A DNA stretch of 64,000 nucleotides from Fibrobacter sp. UWR3. Its GTDB lineage: Bacteria; Fibrobacterota; Fibrobacteria; Fibrobacterales; Fibrobacteraceae. Of the stretch, positions 1-7,964 are shown in pieces. The notes beneath the pieces were generated by a model. It was not told the origin of the DNA and did not search any database. It saw nothing but the letters and a program-made list of their open reading frames with translations. A program made the translations under genes and the position numbers. The stretch spans positions 186,001 through 250,000 of the forward strand of contig NZ_FRCW01000003.1 of assembly GCF_900143055.1 (NCBI RefSeq). Reading direction: 5' to 3'. Each line of letters starts with the position of its first letter. Within the stretch, counting starts at the first letter, position 1.

Positions 1-1
1 A

Positions 2-382
2 CACCCGCGCATCACCGCCGAAGAGGCGAAGGCTTCCGTCAAGTTGCTCGAAGACTGCATGCTCATCAAGAAGGGCAAGAACGGCAAGTACGCGCTGACG
101 GAGAACGCGATTACCACGGGCGACCGCACGTCGAAACTCGCTCTCCGCGGGTTCCACCAGGATTGCCTGAAGCTCGCCGCCGATTCCATCGACCGCGACC
201 CGCCGGGCACACGCCACATTTCAGGGCTCACCCTCGGGATAAGCCAGGAAGGCTACGAGCGCATCGTGGAACGCATCAATGCATTCCGCAAGGAGATTGC
301 GCTTATTGCCGAAGAGGACGAGAACAGCGACAAGGTTTTCCAGCTGCAGTTCGCGCTGTTCCCTGTCGGCGGCAAAGACTAG
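2..382 (+). CDS. TIGR02147 family protein, C-terminal part (cut by window start)
   Basis: The reading frame is open to the window edge, so only the last 126 or so residues are present. The part seen matches the C-terminal half of the other TIGR02147 proteins here: a short winged-helix-like stretch (EEAKASVKLLEDCMLIKKG), then a Ser/Leu helix, a conserved LTLGIS turn, a long helix with a Glu-Asp pair, and the signature ending LQFALFPV. The family is a large paralogous group in Fibrobacter, with no proven function. Unlike the five complete copies, this one has no lipoprotein gene after it on the same strand. Its TAG stop overlaps the TAG of the next gene on the opposite strand, using the same CTAG. 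Assignment is firm; role unknown. Confidence 0.85.
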   Translation, partial: HPRITAEEAKASVKLLEDCMLIKKGKNGKYALTENAITTGDRTSKLALRGFHQDCLKLAADSIDRDPPGTRHISGLTLGISQEGYERIVERINAFRKEIALIAEEDENSDKVFQLQFALFPVGGKD

Positions 383-1545
383 GGAGCAGGCGCTTCTACA
401 GAATCTATTCCCTCAAACACGATCTCGTCGATTTCGAGGAAACTGCCGCTACTGGCAAAGATGCTCACGAACCCGATTTCGTGGGCGATATTTTTCCATT
501 CCACCTGGTACACGGATGCATTTAGCTTTTCCCTGCCGGGCCTGAACACGAATTCCTTCCAGGCGGTGTCGGCAGTCGCGTGCCAGAGCGATTTCTGGAA
601 GTTATTGTCGCCAAGATCCTTGTAGTGTTCCAGCGCGAAACTGAAATCGCAGTCCCCGCGAACCTTCATGCGGATGGCGGTGAGCGCGCTCAGGTCGTAA
701 TAGCCCGTGTCGAGCCCGAGATGCGTGCCGAGAAGCACGTAGCCAGAATCGCCCAAATCGAACTGCAGGGAAAGATGTTTCCCGCGGGCACCGTCCACGA
801 TGGCACCGCCGAACCCGCCTACAGAATCAGGCTTAATCCAGGTTGCCGTACCCGAGGCGATATAGTACCAGCCGTAGTTCTTGTAAGTCTTCGCGAGGTT
901 GTTCAGGCTGTCGCCATCGTCAAAATCCTCGAAGACGAATTCGCGGGTCTTTCCGGGAACGTTCACGAGCGTGTCGGCTTCGGCTCCTGCTTCGAGCGAG
1001 AACGTGGCGACAGCGGAATCTCCGGCGACCACGGTGAACATGCCTGCGGGGACGTGAGCGAATACGTAATCGCTTCCGGAGCGCGAGGCCATGTAGGGGG
1101 TAGATTCCAGGCGCAGGAATTCAAAGACCTCTTCGTCAGTCGTCGCTCCCGTACGCAGCGTGAGCGATGCCGACGGGGCGAGCTCGATTTGCGTCGCAAT
1201 TTCGGTCTCGGAAATGGCGGGCTTGAATTCGCTCCAGTTCATGAGTGCGGAATCTGCCCCGGCGATACCTTCGACAAAGCAGTTCCCGCTGGAACATTCT
1301 TCTGCGAGCGAATCGAAGTGGGCTAGTCCCGAATCGTTGGCGACGGCACTATTGACTACTGCAAAATCTGCCTTCGAATACAGGGTAACACGCGCCTGAG
1401 GAATCGGATCGCGATTTACATCATACACCGCGACGGCAATCCCGTTCGTCGTCTCGCTCGTGGCGCCTGCAGTCTCGGAGCCGCTGTCGGAACAACCGGC
1501 AAGCAAGGTCACGCCCAATATTAAACACTCCACAGCCCTTTTCAT
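379..1545 (-). CDS. Surface lipoprotein with galactose-binding-like C-terminal domain
   Basis: The 388-residue product starts with a lipoprotein signal (MKRAVECLILGVTLLAGC; lipobox LLAGC, lipid on Cys18). Residues about 35-200 look like carboxypeptidase-regulatory or Ig-like beta repeats (VYDVNRDPIPQARVTLYSK). The C-terminal 180 residues start with FEDFDDGDSLNN and resemble CIA30 or CBM-like jelly rolls, so a glycan-binding role is possible. The start at 1545 is chosen because its ATG overlaps the TGA of the upstream TIGR02147 gene as ATGA, which implies translational coupling; the longer start lacks a signal peptide at its N-terminus. It has the same architecture as the lipoprotein at 18994-20235, which also follows a TIGR02147 gene. 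Ligand unknown. Confidence 0.85.
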   Translation of the reverse strand: MKRAVECLILGVTLLAGCSDSGSETAGATSETTNGIAVAVYDVNRDPIPQARVTLYSKADFAVVNSAVANDSGLAHFDSLAEECSSGNCFVEGIAGADSALMNWSEFKPAISETEIATQIELAPSASLTLRTGATTDEEVFEFLRLESTPYMASRSGSDYVFAHVPAGMFTVVAGDSAVATFSLEAGAEADTLVNVPGKTREFVFEDFDDGDSLNNLAKTYKNYGWYYIASGTATWIKPDSVGGFGGAIVDGARGKHLSLQFDLGDSGYVLLGTHLGLDTGYYDLSALTAIRMKVRGDCDFSFALEHYKDLGDNNFQKSLWHATADTAWKEFVFRPGREKLNASVYQVEWKNIAHEIGFVSIFASSGSFLEIDEIVFEGIDSVEAPAP

Positions 1546-2390
1546 CGTTCTTCCTTTTTCATCATCGGGAACAACTGGAAATTTAACTGATAAACGCTGT
1601 CGCAAATTTGCGAAGGCATCGCATTGACCACATTTACGATGGATTTTCGCGTCTCGGCGAGGATTTCGCGGATTTTTTCAATCTGTTTCGAGTCGAGCGC
1701 CATCGTGAGCGTGCTGATATCGCGCTTTTCCTTGGGGGTATCGGCGATGGACTTGCGGGCAAGTTCCGCAATGCTCGCCTGGTAGTCGCTGATGCAGGCG
1801 CTCAGCCAGTGTTCCTTCGTCTTGAGGTGGGCCTCGGTAGGCACCACGCGGCCGTCCTTGCGGGTATGCGCGAGCCCGAGCTGCAACAGCGCGTCTACTG
1901 CGGCCTGTACCTGCGTGGCGGTGAGTTTCGGGACGCTGCTCTCGCCAAGCTTTGCGGCATCCTGCGGGCCACGGTAGTCGAACACGTCGAGGGCCGAACG
2001 TATCATCGGGTAGAACCACTGCTGAAAGTAGCGGTAGCGGGCCTCGTCCAGCTCGCGGCAGGCGGCAGGGCGCATCTTCTGCAGCGTCTCGAAATGCTTG
2101 CGCACCTGCTCGTCGGTTTTCGCCTTCCCGTAGGCGACCATCTCGCGGAAATACTCCGCCTTGGCTTCCTTGAACCGGAAGAACTGCACAAACGTCTCGA
2201 TGCACTTGGGCGAAACGTGGCGCTTGCCCTGCAAAATCTTTACCAGGAGGCTCGCATCCATGTTGACCGCAGTGGCAAACACGCGGTAGCTGAACGTCGG
2301 GTCCAGCGACTTTTCCAGTTCGTAGAACTCCTGCAAAAACTTGCGGTAGTCGGAATAGTCGTATATGTTGATCTTGTTTTTCGAAAACAT
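1542..2390 (-). CDS. TIGR02147 family protein (putative HTH regulator)
   Basis: This 282-residue protein has the full family layout: the N-terminal YDYSDYRKFLQEFYE motif, a helix-turn-helix-like stretch at about residues 34-70 (VFATAVNMDASLLVKILQGK, shaped like Cro/XRE), a central helical region, a winged-helix-like part near 150-190, and the terminal LNFQLFPM. The family corresponds to TIGR02147, with DUF4423 in its C-terminal part. A DNA-binding role is inferred from the HTH-like region and is not proven. The gene is coupled by an ATGA overlap to the downstream lipoprotein. No Shine-Dalgarno is evident; a TATATTTA box lies at 2406-2413, and a TTGAC-N6-GTCCA dyad lies about 85 bases upstream. 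Confidence 0.9.
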   Translation of the reverse strand: MFSKNKINIYDYSDYRKFLQEFYELEKSLDPTFSYRVFATAVNMDASLLVKILQGKRHVSPKCIETFVQFFRFKEAKAEYFREMVAYGKAKTDEQVRKHFETLQKMRPAACRELDEARYRYFQQWFYPMIRSALDVFDYRGPQDAAKLGESSVPKLTATQVQAAVDALLQLGLAHTRKDGRVVPTEAHLKTKEHWLSACISDYQASIAELARKSIADTPKEKRDISTLTMALDSKQIEKIREILAETRKSIVNVVNAMPSQICDSVYQLNFQLFPMMKKEER

Positions 2391-2473
2391 GGCGGGCCTG
2401 CCGGTATAAATATAGTTTCTCGCTATTAAATTTCCAATTTTTTCGGGTCAATTTGTAAATTTTTTCACAACAA

Positions 2474-2502
2474 TGTTGACTTTTTTGTCCACACCCGTGG
2501 AC
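2474..2502. promoter_or_regulatory. Candidate operator region between divergent TIGR02147 and mannanase genes
   Basis: Two dyads sit side by side. TTGAC (2476-2480), six bases, GTCCA (2487-2491) matches the box found before the xylanase genes. Overlapping it is a perfect inverted repeat GTCCAC-ACCC-GTGGAC (2487-2502). Both lie between the divergent starts at 2390 and 2560, so either gene could be controlled from here. Binding protein unknown. Confidence 0.5.
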
Positions 2503-2559
2503 ATTTTACTGGCGGCAACCCGCAAAACAAGGTATATTCAGTATAACCAAGGAGTTCTA

Positions 2560-4236
2560 ATGAATATCGGCCTTAAATTCGCAATTCTCGGTCTGTGCGT
2601 CTCGACGGCGGCATTTGCCACCAAGTACGAGGCGGAATCGGCAACGCTCTCCGGAGGTGCCAAAAATGTCAACGCCTCGGGTGTTTCAGGCACGGGGTAC
2701 GCCGACATGCAGGAAGGCAACATCACCTTCGCAGGCGTCACCGCAGAAAAGGCGGGCAAGTACCAGGTGACCATCCGCTACAAGGCGGGCGATTTCAAGG
2801 CGAACTACATCGTGGTCAACGGCGCCACCTCGGGCACCGTCGACTTCGAGGCAACCTCCAACTGGTCCGACGTCTCGACCGTCGTCACGCTCAAGGCGGG
2901 CACGAACACCATCTCGCTCGAAAAGTACTGGGGCTGGATTAGCGTAGACTATATCGACGTGGAGCCCTACGAATCCTCCCCCTTCAAGATTTCCGCGACC
3001 CCGGTCACCCCGAACGCGACCGAAAGCGCCGTGAAGCTCTACAGTTTCTTGCGCGAGAACTTCGGCAAGAAGACGATTAGCGGAATCATGACCGGCGACA
3101 TGAGCGGCTACACACTGGGCGCCGACTTCAAGACCCACGACGACGTGAAGTACATCTACACGCGCACGGGCAAGTACCCGGTACTCGTCGGCCTCGACTT
3201 CCTTTTTGCGACAGGCCCGAACGCTTCCGGCAGCTGGAACATGGAATACACCGACAAGGCTATCTCCATTGCAAAGGGCCTCTGGAAGGCTGGCGGCATT
3301 CCCGCATTCACCTGGCACTGGAAAGACCCGCTCGACAAGGATGACGCGTTCTATATCCAGGGCGCAGACAACGGCCAGGGATACACGACATTCGATTTTG
3401 CGACCGGATTCAAGGCCGGCACTACCGAATGGAACACCGAAAGTGCCGCCTACAAGGGAATCATCGCCGACATCGACCACATCGCCGACTACTTCCTCGA
3501 ACTGCAGAAAGAAGGCGTGGCGGGCATTTTCCGCCCCCTGCACGAAGCGGGCGGCAAGTGGTTCTGGTGGAGCATCAATTCGGGCGACCAGTTCGCGGCC
3601 CTCTACCGCCTTGTCTATGACCGCATGGTAAAGGTCAAAGGCGTAAAGAACATGATCTGGGTGTTCAACCCCGAAGGGAGTACCGTCACCTCCTGGAATC
3701 CGGGCAGCGAATATTACGACGTGCTCTCCATCGACATCTACAACAGCGCAAACGACCATTCTAGCAACGCAAGCGCCTTCGACAAGTTCAAGAGCGCATC
3801 GAACGGCACGAAGATTCTCGCACTCAGCGAAAACGGGCCTATCCCCGACGTGAACAACATGCATACCGACGAAGCGGTATGGAGCTGGTGGATGCCGTGG
3901 TATAGCACCTGGAACGGAACCTGGCCCGGCCAGACGAAGGACGCCGTGTGGAAGAGCAACATGGACGACGAGCGAATCCTTTCTCTCGAGGACATGCCCG
4001 GCTGGGACAACTACACGGCGGACGTCACCCCCGATACGACAGTAACGCCTCCCGACTCCGGCACGACCCGCATCGCGACAGTTCCGCGCCTGCTCGGCAC
4101 GGCCACGACCGTCGGCATCTTCGACATGAACGGCCACTACGTGGGACTCACTACGCAGGGGCTTCCGCAGGGCCGCTACATCGTGCGCCAGCAGGTGCAG
4201 GGCCACATCGTGAATACGGTTTACCTCAAGAAGTAA
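2560..4236 (+). CDS. Secreted GH26 endo-beta-1,4-mannanase with CBM35
   Basis: Predicted to hydrolyse beta-1,4-mannan outside the cell. A signal peptide covers residues 1-20 (cleavage after AAFA). A CBM35-like beta-sandwich follows at about 22-140 (YEAESATLSGG, then SVDYIDVEPYE). The GH26 barrel runs from about 150 to 490, with acid/base Glu329 in RPLHEAGGKW and nucleophile Glu424 in LSENGP, both present. After a Pro/Thr linker the last 65 residues form a C-terminal module ending GRYIVRQQVQG...LKK, like type IX secretion sorting domains. The start at 2560 has AAGGAG six bases or so upstream, unlike the longer start. The esterase gene begins 19 bases downstream, so the two probably form one transcript for acetylated mannan. 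Confidence 0.93.
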   Translation: MNIGLKFAILGLCVSTAAFATKYEAESATLSGGAKNVNASGVSGTGYADMQEGNITFAGVTAEKAGKYQVTIRYKAGDFKANYIVVNGATSGTVDFEATSNWSDVSTVVTLKAGTNTISLEKYWGWISVDYIDVEPYESSPFKISATPVTPNATESAVKLYSFLRENFGKKTISGIMTGDMSGYTLGADFKTHDDVKYIYTRTGKYPVLVGLDFLFATGPNASGSWNMEYTDKAISIAKGLWKAGGIPAFTWHWKDPLDKDDAFYIQGADNGQGYTTFDFATGFKAGTTEWNTESAAYKGIIADIDHIADYFLELQKEGVAGIFRPLHEAGGKWFWWSINSGDQFAALYRLVYDRMVKVKGVKNMIWVFNPEGSTVTSWNPGSEYYDVLSIDIYNSANDHSSNASAFDKFKSASNGTKILALSENGPIPDVNNMHTDEAVWSWWMPWYSTWNGTWPGQTKDAVWKSNMDDERILSLEDMPGWDNYTADVTPDTTVTPPDSGTTRIATVPRLLGTATTVGIFDMNGHYVGLTTQGLPQGRYIVRQQVQGHIVNTVYLKK

Positions 4237-4255
4237 AGGACAGAAAGGGAAGTGT

Positions 4256-5626
4256 ATGGGATGCATGAACAAAAAAGTCGTTGTCGCCTCAGTGGTGTGT
4301 TTCTGGGTTGGTTTGGCAAACGCCATAGTCCCGAACAAGCTGGTTTCTGGCGGTTTGCCGGCACATACGGGGGCGGCAACGACCGATTACTTGACAGACG
4401 GTTACCTCACGAACTGGAAGAGCAGCAGCGCCAAGGAAATCGCGCTGAACGTGGGCGAAGGCCCCACGAAACTGCGAATCAACTGGGAATCGTACGGCGA
4501 TTGCGCCTGGGCGACCGACTTCACGAGCGGCTGCGGACATAGCGGTGTGGCCCTTTCAAACTTCAAGATCCTGACATCGGCAAATTCCACCGACGGCAAC
4601 GACGGCGACTGGGAAGTGGCTGCCACCATCGAGAACAATCCCGTGATGGCGCGCGGTGTCGACATTGAATTTGCGGGAAAGTCGTGGTTCAAGTTCGTGA
4701 GCGAAGGCGACGTGGGCCAGATTCTCGAAATCGAGGCGTTCGACATGAGCGCGGGCGGAACCGACACGTGGTTCTTCATGGGCACGAGCATCAGCCAGAT
4801 GGGAATCAAGCAGCAGGATACCGACTCCACAACGGCGCAAATCATTCACGCGAAGTTCCCGGAATACACGCCCGCTATGCTCCGCGGGGGCATCGGTTGC
4901 ATCAACAGTTCCGAGGTCGTCGAGCACTTGGGCGAATACCTGGAGTACGCAGGCAACGTGAAGTTCTGGGCCATCGAGATGGGCACGAACGATGCCTGGG
5001 GCGGCGGCGACTGGAACCTCGCCACATACAAGAAGAACATGCAGACGATTATCGATTCGGCGAAGGCGCACGGAATTACGCCCATAATTGCGCGCATTAT
5101 CGCGACAGATTCTTCCAAGGCGGGCTGGCAGGTGAACCCCGCATTCCTCGAGGCCGTCGACAACCTGACCGAAGAAAACAATCTCCCGAAGGGTCCCGAC
5201 TTTTTCGCCTACTTCAAGGAGCATCCGGAACAGCTCGCGAGCGACGGCGTACACCCGAACGGCGACAAGAAGGGCGGGCAGGCGATGCACCACCTGTGGG
5301 CCGAAGCGCTCGCCCCGCTGTACGCCGCGGGCGATACCACCTGCAAGGATTGCGCAACGCCTCCCGACAGCACGGAACCGCAAGGCATCGCACAAGGAAT
5401 TAGATTCTCGGCACCCCGCATCTACGCGCAAGGCCGGAGCATCGTTATCGAGGGGCTAGGCGATGCACCCGCAAGCATCATCCTGGTTTCTGCGACGGGC
5501 AAGGCAGTCGCGCAGAGGAATTCCACAACAGGGAGCGAACGGTTCGAAAGACTCCCGATGGGGCAATACATTGCCATAATCCGAAGCAAAAATGCCGCCC
5601 AGACAAGCATAGTACAAGTAAAGTAA
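4256..5626 (+). CDS. Secreted SGNH/GDSL-type carbohydrate esterase
   Basis: Probably removes acetyl or similar esters from plant polysaccharide. The signal peptide is residues 1-26. Residues about 30-160 form an N-terminal beta domain, possibly ligand-binding. The hydrolase domain has the SGNH blocks: GTS (nucleophile Ser178; the usual Asp of GDS is Thr here), Gly in MLRGGIG, GTND (Asn245), and DGVHPN (Asp330, His333). The C-terminal 85 residues resemble a sorting or beta-sandwich module (IILVSATGKAV, then LPMGQYIAIIR). Start 4256 has AAGGGA five bases before it; ATG at 4265 is an alternative. It follows the GH26 gene by 19 bases, which suggests acetylmannan as substrate, though acetylxylan is equally possible from sequence alone. 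Confidence 0.88.
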   Translation: MGCMNKKVVVASVVCFWVGLANAIVPNKLVSGGLPAHTGAATTDYLTDGYLTNWKSSSAKEIALNVGEGPTKLRINWESYGDCAWATDFTSGCGHSGVALSNFKILTSANSTDGNDGDWEVAATIENNPVMARGVDIEFAGKSWFKFVSEGDVGQILEIEAFDMSAGGTDTWFFMGTSISQMGIKQQDTDSTTAQIIHAKFPEYTPAMLRGGIGCINSSEVVEHLGEYLEYAGNVKFWAIEMGTNDAWGGGDWNLATYKKNMQTIIDSAKAHGITPIIARIIATDSSKAGWQVNPAFLEAVDNLTEENNLPKGPDFFAYFKEHPEQLASDGVHPNGDKKGGQAMHHLWAEALAPLYAAGDTTCKDCATPPDSTEPQGIAQGIRFSAPRIYAQGRSIVIEGLGDAPASIILVSATGKAVAQRNSTTGSERFERLPMGQYIAIIRSKNAAQTSIVQVK

Positions 5627-5648
5627 ATAATTTCCTAAACCAAACAAA

Positions 5649-5672
5649 GAGGCATCCCGAACGGGGTGCCTC
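5649..5672. terminator. Bidirectional terminator hairpin between esterase and protease genes
   Basis: An 11-base-pair stem (GAGGCATCCCG, AA loop, CGGGGTGCCTC, one G-T pair) is flanked by A-rich sequence on the left and TTT on the right. It lies between two convergent genes, so it can end both transcripts. Confidence 0.8.
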
Positions 5673-5679
5673 TTTCCTG

Positions 5680-7830
5680 TTACAGGCGCTTCACTGCAAG
5701 AATGCGGTTCCCGGCAGTCAGCCGCACGACATGCGCCCCGCGGGCAAAGTCACCCAGCTGCAGCACAGTGGAATTACCCGCAAAGCGGCCCGCATAAAGC
5801 TGATGCCCCTGCACGTCAAACACGCGGATTTCCTTCTCGCCTTCAATGCGGGCAACAACTCGAAGCACGCCGCCTTCAAGCGTCATGTGCACCTGCGGGG
5901 CAAATGCACCCGCTACGACGCCCGTAATTTCTTCAGACGAACTCACGCCGAGCACGATGGCGGAACTGCTCGAAGATTCGCTGGAACTGGACTCTACAAT
6001 TTCGCTGGAACTGGAAGAACTTTCGGCCACCGACGAACTCGAAGGCCAGCCTTCCACGCCGTCCCACTTCACCTTGAAAGTGACTGCGGAATCCGTCTCG
6101 GCAATATCGTAAATGCGAAGCCCGAGGTTTTCGCGCGCATAAGTCACGAATTCGTCAAACTCCGTGACGTCCTTTATTCCGGGGAACGGATCACCCTTCA
6201 AGTATTCATCTTCAAGCGTAGGCGCCCGATAGGTATACCAGCCGTTCCTGACCGTTTGCAGGCCATCATCCTTGTCCGAGCGAATCAGGTTCATGCGGTA
6301 CGCGTCCTTCACGTTTACCTTGTTGTTGTCCCAGGCACTGGCGTTGTAACTCACGCGCCAGACAAGCAAGCCGCTATTCGGGAGAGGCGTTATTTCATCG
6401 TATTTTGCGCGATAGTCAAGAAAAAAGTATTCGTTCTTGTTCGTGGAGGGGATAAGAATGGCATCGTTCCGGTCAATCCCGTACAAAGTAATTTCTCCAT
6501 TCTGCTTTTCGAGCACGCGCGGGGTAAGCCACCCGAGCGAATAGCGTTCAAAGGCGGTGAGCCTCGGGGGAGCGGTCCCCGCAAGAAGGTCATTTTCGGC
6601 ATAGCTATTGTATTCGCCCATGTCCATCAGCGACCATATAAACGGCGTCGACTGGTCATTCATGTCTTCCGTGTTGTAGAAGTCGGGCAAGCCGAGCACA
6701 TGGCCATACTCATGGACAAACGTGCCTATCCCCGCAAGGATCTTGGTAGACTGGCCATACTGCGAGTAAGCATTCCCGCTTATCTCGTTGGAACACGCAT
6801 AATGGGAAACATAATAGCAGTTCCTGCTCCACCCACTACAATTTCCCGCAACAGCAATCGGATTTACGTAGGCCGCCTGCGGCCAGATAGCGTCCTCTAC
6901 ACCCGTATCGGCTTCACCGATACCCGCATAGATCATGTACACGAAATCCACATATTTGTCGCCATCGTTGTCGTACAGAGTAAAGTCAACGTCAGGACGC
7001 TGCTTGATTAGATTAATGGCCTCGGTAAATGCGGAATCCGGATAATCGTAGTAGTTGGCACCATCGTAGGTAATCTGGAGAGTCCCATAATAGGACCGGG
7101 TATTCGAAAGCGTTACCGGGGCCAACACGTCGAACGTGGGCTTGAACGCCCCCATGGAATTCGCGACATAGTAATCACGCACGCTCCAGTGCATTCCATT
7201 TTCGTGATAGCCCTCCTCGTTCATGTAGCGGCTGAAGTCGGCCTGCGGGTCGCTAGACTTGAACTTCACGTCACTAAACTGCACAAGGATTATGAGCCCG
7301 CGAATTTCGCCAGTGGTCATGCTCTGCGTAAACTTCGGGCGCGTCGCTATCTGCACCACATCGCCTGTCGGGGTCGCTACGGCAGCACGGAGGGGAGCCG
7401 CCCGAAAGGGTACAGCATTTAGGGAAGCCGTATCGGCCTCGCCTTCCTGAGGAACATCAAACCTGTGTGGCGGGCGCCTCCTATCGCGCCCCCTCTTCTG
7501 GAATTCCTTGAGGATTTTTTTCGAATCGCGAGTCTCGTTGAACTTGCGTTCCTTGTCACCGCGCTTGTCCCGATGGTGGAACCGCATTCCCGTAGGCTTC
7601 CCTTGTTCATCGGCGTAGTTCCAGTACCCGAGGGAGTCGCGCGCAATAAGTTCGCTATCCTCTGAAACGGTGTAATGGAAGTGCTCGTTTCCCATCACGC
7701 GGATCTGCACTACGGAACCATCAGGCTGCTTCGATTCGATGAGTCCCGGATAAGCGGGCACGGCAAACGCAGCGCCACAGAAAGAAAGCGCAAGAACCGC
7801 AAAAACGGGGAAAGACCTAAAAAAGTTCAT
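5680..7830 (-). CDS. Secreted M6 family metalloprotease (immune inhibitor A-like)
   Basis: A zinc peptidase predicted to act outside the cell. MNFFRSFPVFAVLALSFCGAAFA is the signal peptide. The propeptide region contains a basic Arg/Lys stretch (about 100-130). The catalytic domain has HEYGH (His373, Glu374, His377) followed by VLGLPDFY, the extended M6 zinc site. A Ser-rich linker (runs of SSSS, about 600-645) leads to a C-terminal domain of about 70 residues with EIRVFDVQGHQLY and GAHVVRL...VKRL, typical of type IX sorting domains. The start at 7830 puts the signal peptide at the N-terminus; the ORF can extend 27 bases further to 7857. Function is well supported; substrate unknown. Confidence 0.9.
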   Translation of the reverse strand: MNFFRSFPVFAVLALSFCGAAFAVPAYPGLIESKQPDGSVVQIRVMGNEHFHYTVSEDSELIARDSLGYWNYADEQGKPTGMRFHHRDKRGDKERKFNETRDSKKILKEFQKRGRDRRRPPHRFDVPQEGEADTASLNAVPFRAAPLRAAVATPTGDVVQIATRPKFTQSMTTGEIRGLIILVQFSDVKFKSSDPQADFSRYMNEEGYHENGMHWSVRDYYVANSMGAFKPTFDVLAPVTLSNTRSYYGTLQITYDGANYYDYPDSAFTEAINLIKQRPDVDFTLYDNDGDKYVDFVYMIYAGIGEADTGVEDAIWPQAAYVNPIAVAGNCSGWSRNCYYVSHYACSNEISGNAYSQYGQSTKILAGIGTFVHEYGHVLGLPDFYNTEDMNDQSTPFIWSLMDMGEYNSYAENDLLAGTAPPRLTAFERYSLGWLTPRVLEKQNGEITLYGIDRNDAILIPSTNKNEYFFLDYRAKYDEITPLPNSGLLVWRVSYNASAWDNNKVNVKDAYRMNLIRSDKDDGLQTVRNGWYTYRAPTLEDEYLKGDPFPGIKDVTEFDEFVTYARENLGLRIYDIAETDSAVTFKVKWDGVEGWPSSSSVAESSSSSSEIVESSSSESSSSSAIVLGVSSSEEITGVVAGAFAPQVHMTLEGGVLRVVARIEGEKEIRVFDVQGHQLYAGRFAGNSTVLQLGDFARGAHVVRLTAGNRILAVKRL

Positions 7831-7910
7831 AAGGCACCCAATACACTTATATGACATAATATATGTCAGAAAGTAGCCAAAAGAACCATGAAAACTTTTT
7901 TTTCTGTGTA

Positions 7911-7940
7911 AAAAAAGAGATCGGAGGCGAAATCGCCCCC
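7911..7940 (-). terminator. Terminator of the GH9 gene
   Basis: On the minus strand CGGGGGCG-type stem (hairpin at 7923-7940, seven pairs with one A-C mismatch) is followed by a T-rich run (7911-7920). It lies 25 bases after the GH9 stop codon. Confidence 0.65.
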
Positions 7941-7964
7941 GTTTCGTGCAAAAAAGCCCCGTTT

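Noticed and set aside
2473-2559. Longer N-terminus of the GH26 protein
   Set aside because: The start at 2560 has a good ribosome-binding site and a signal peptide; the extension covers the dyads of the promoter region.
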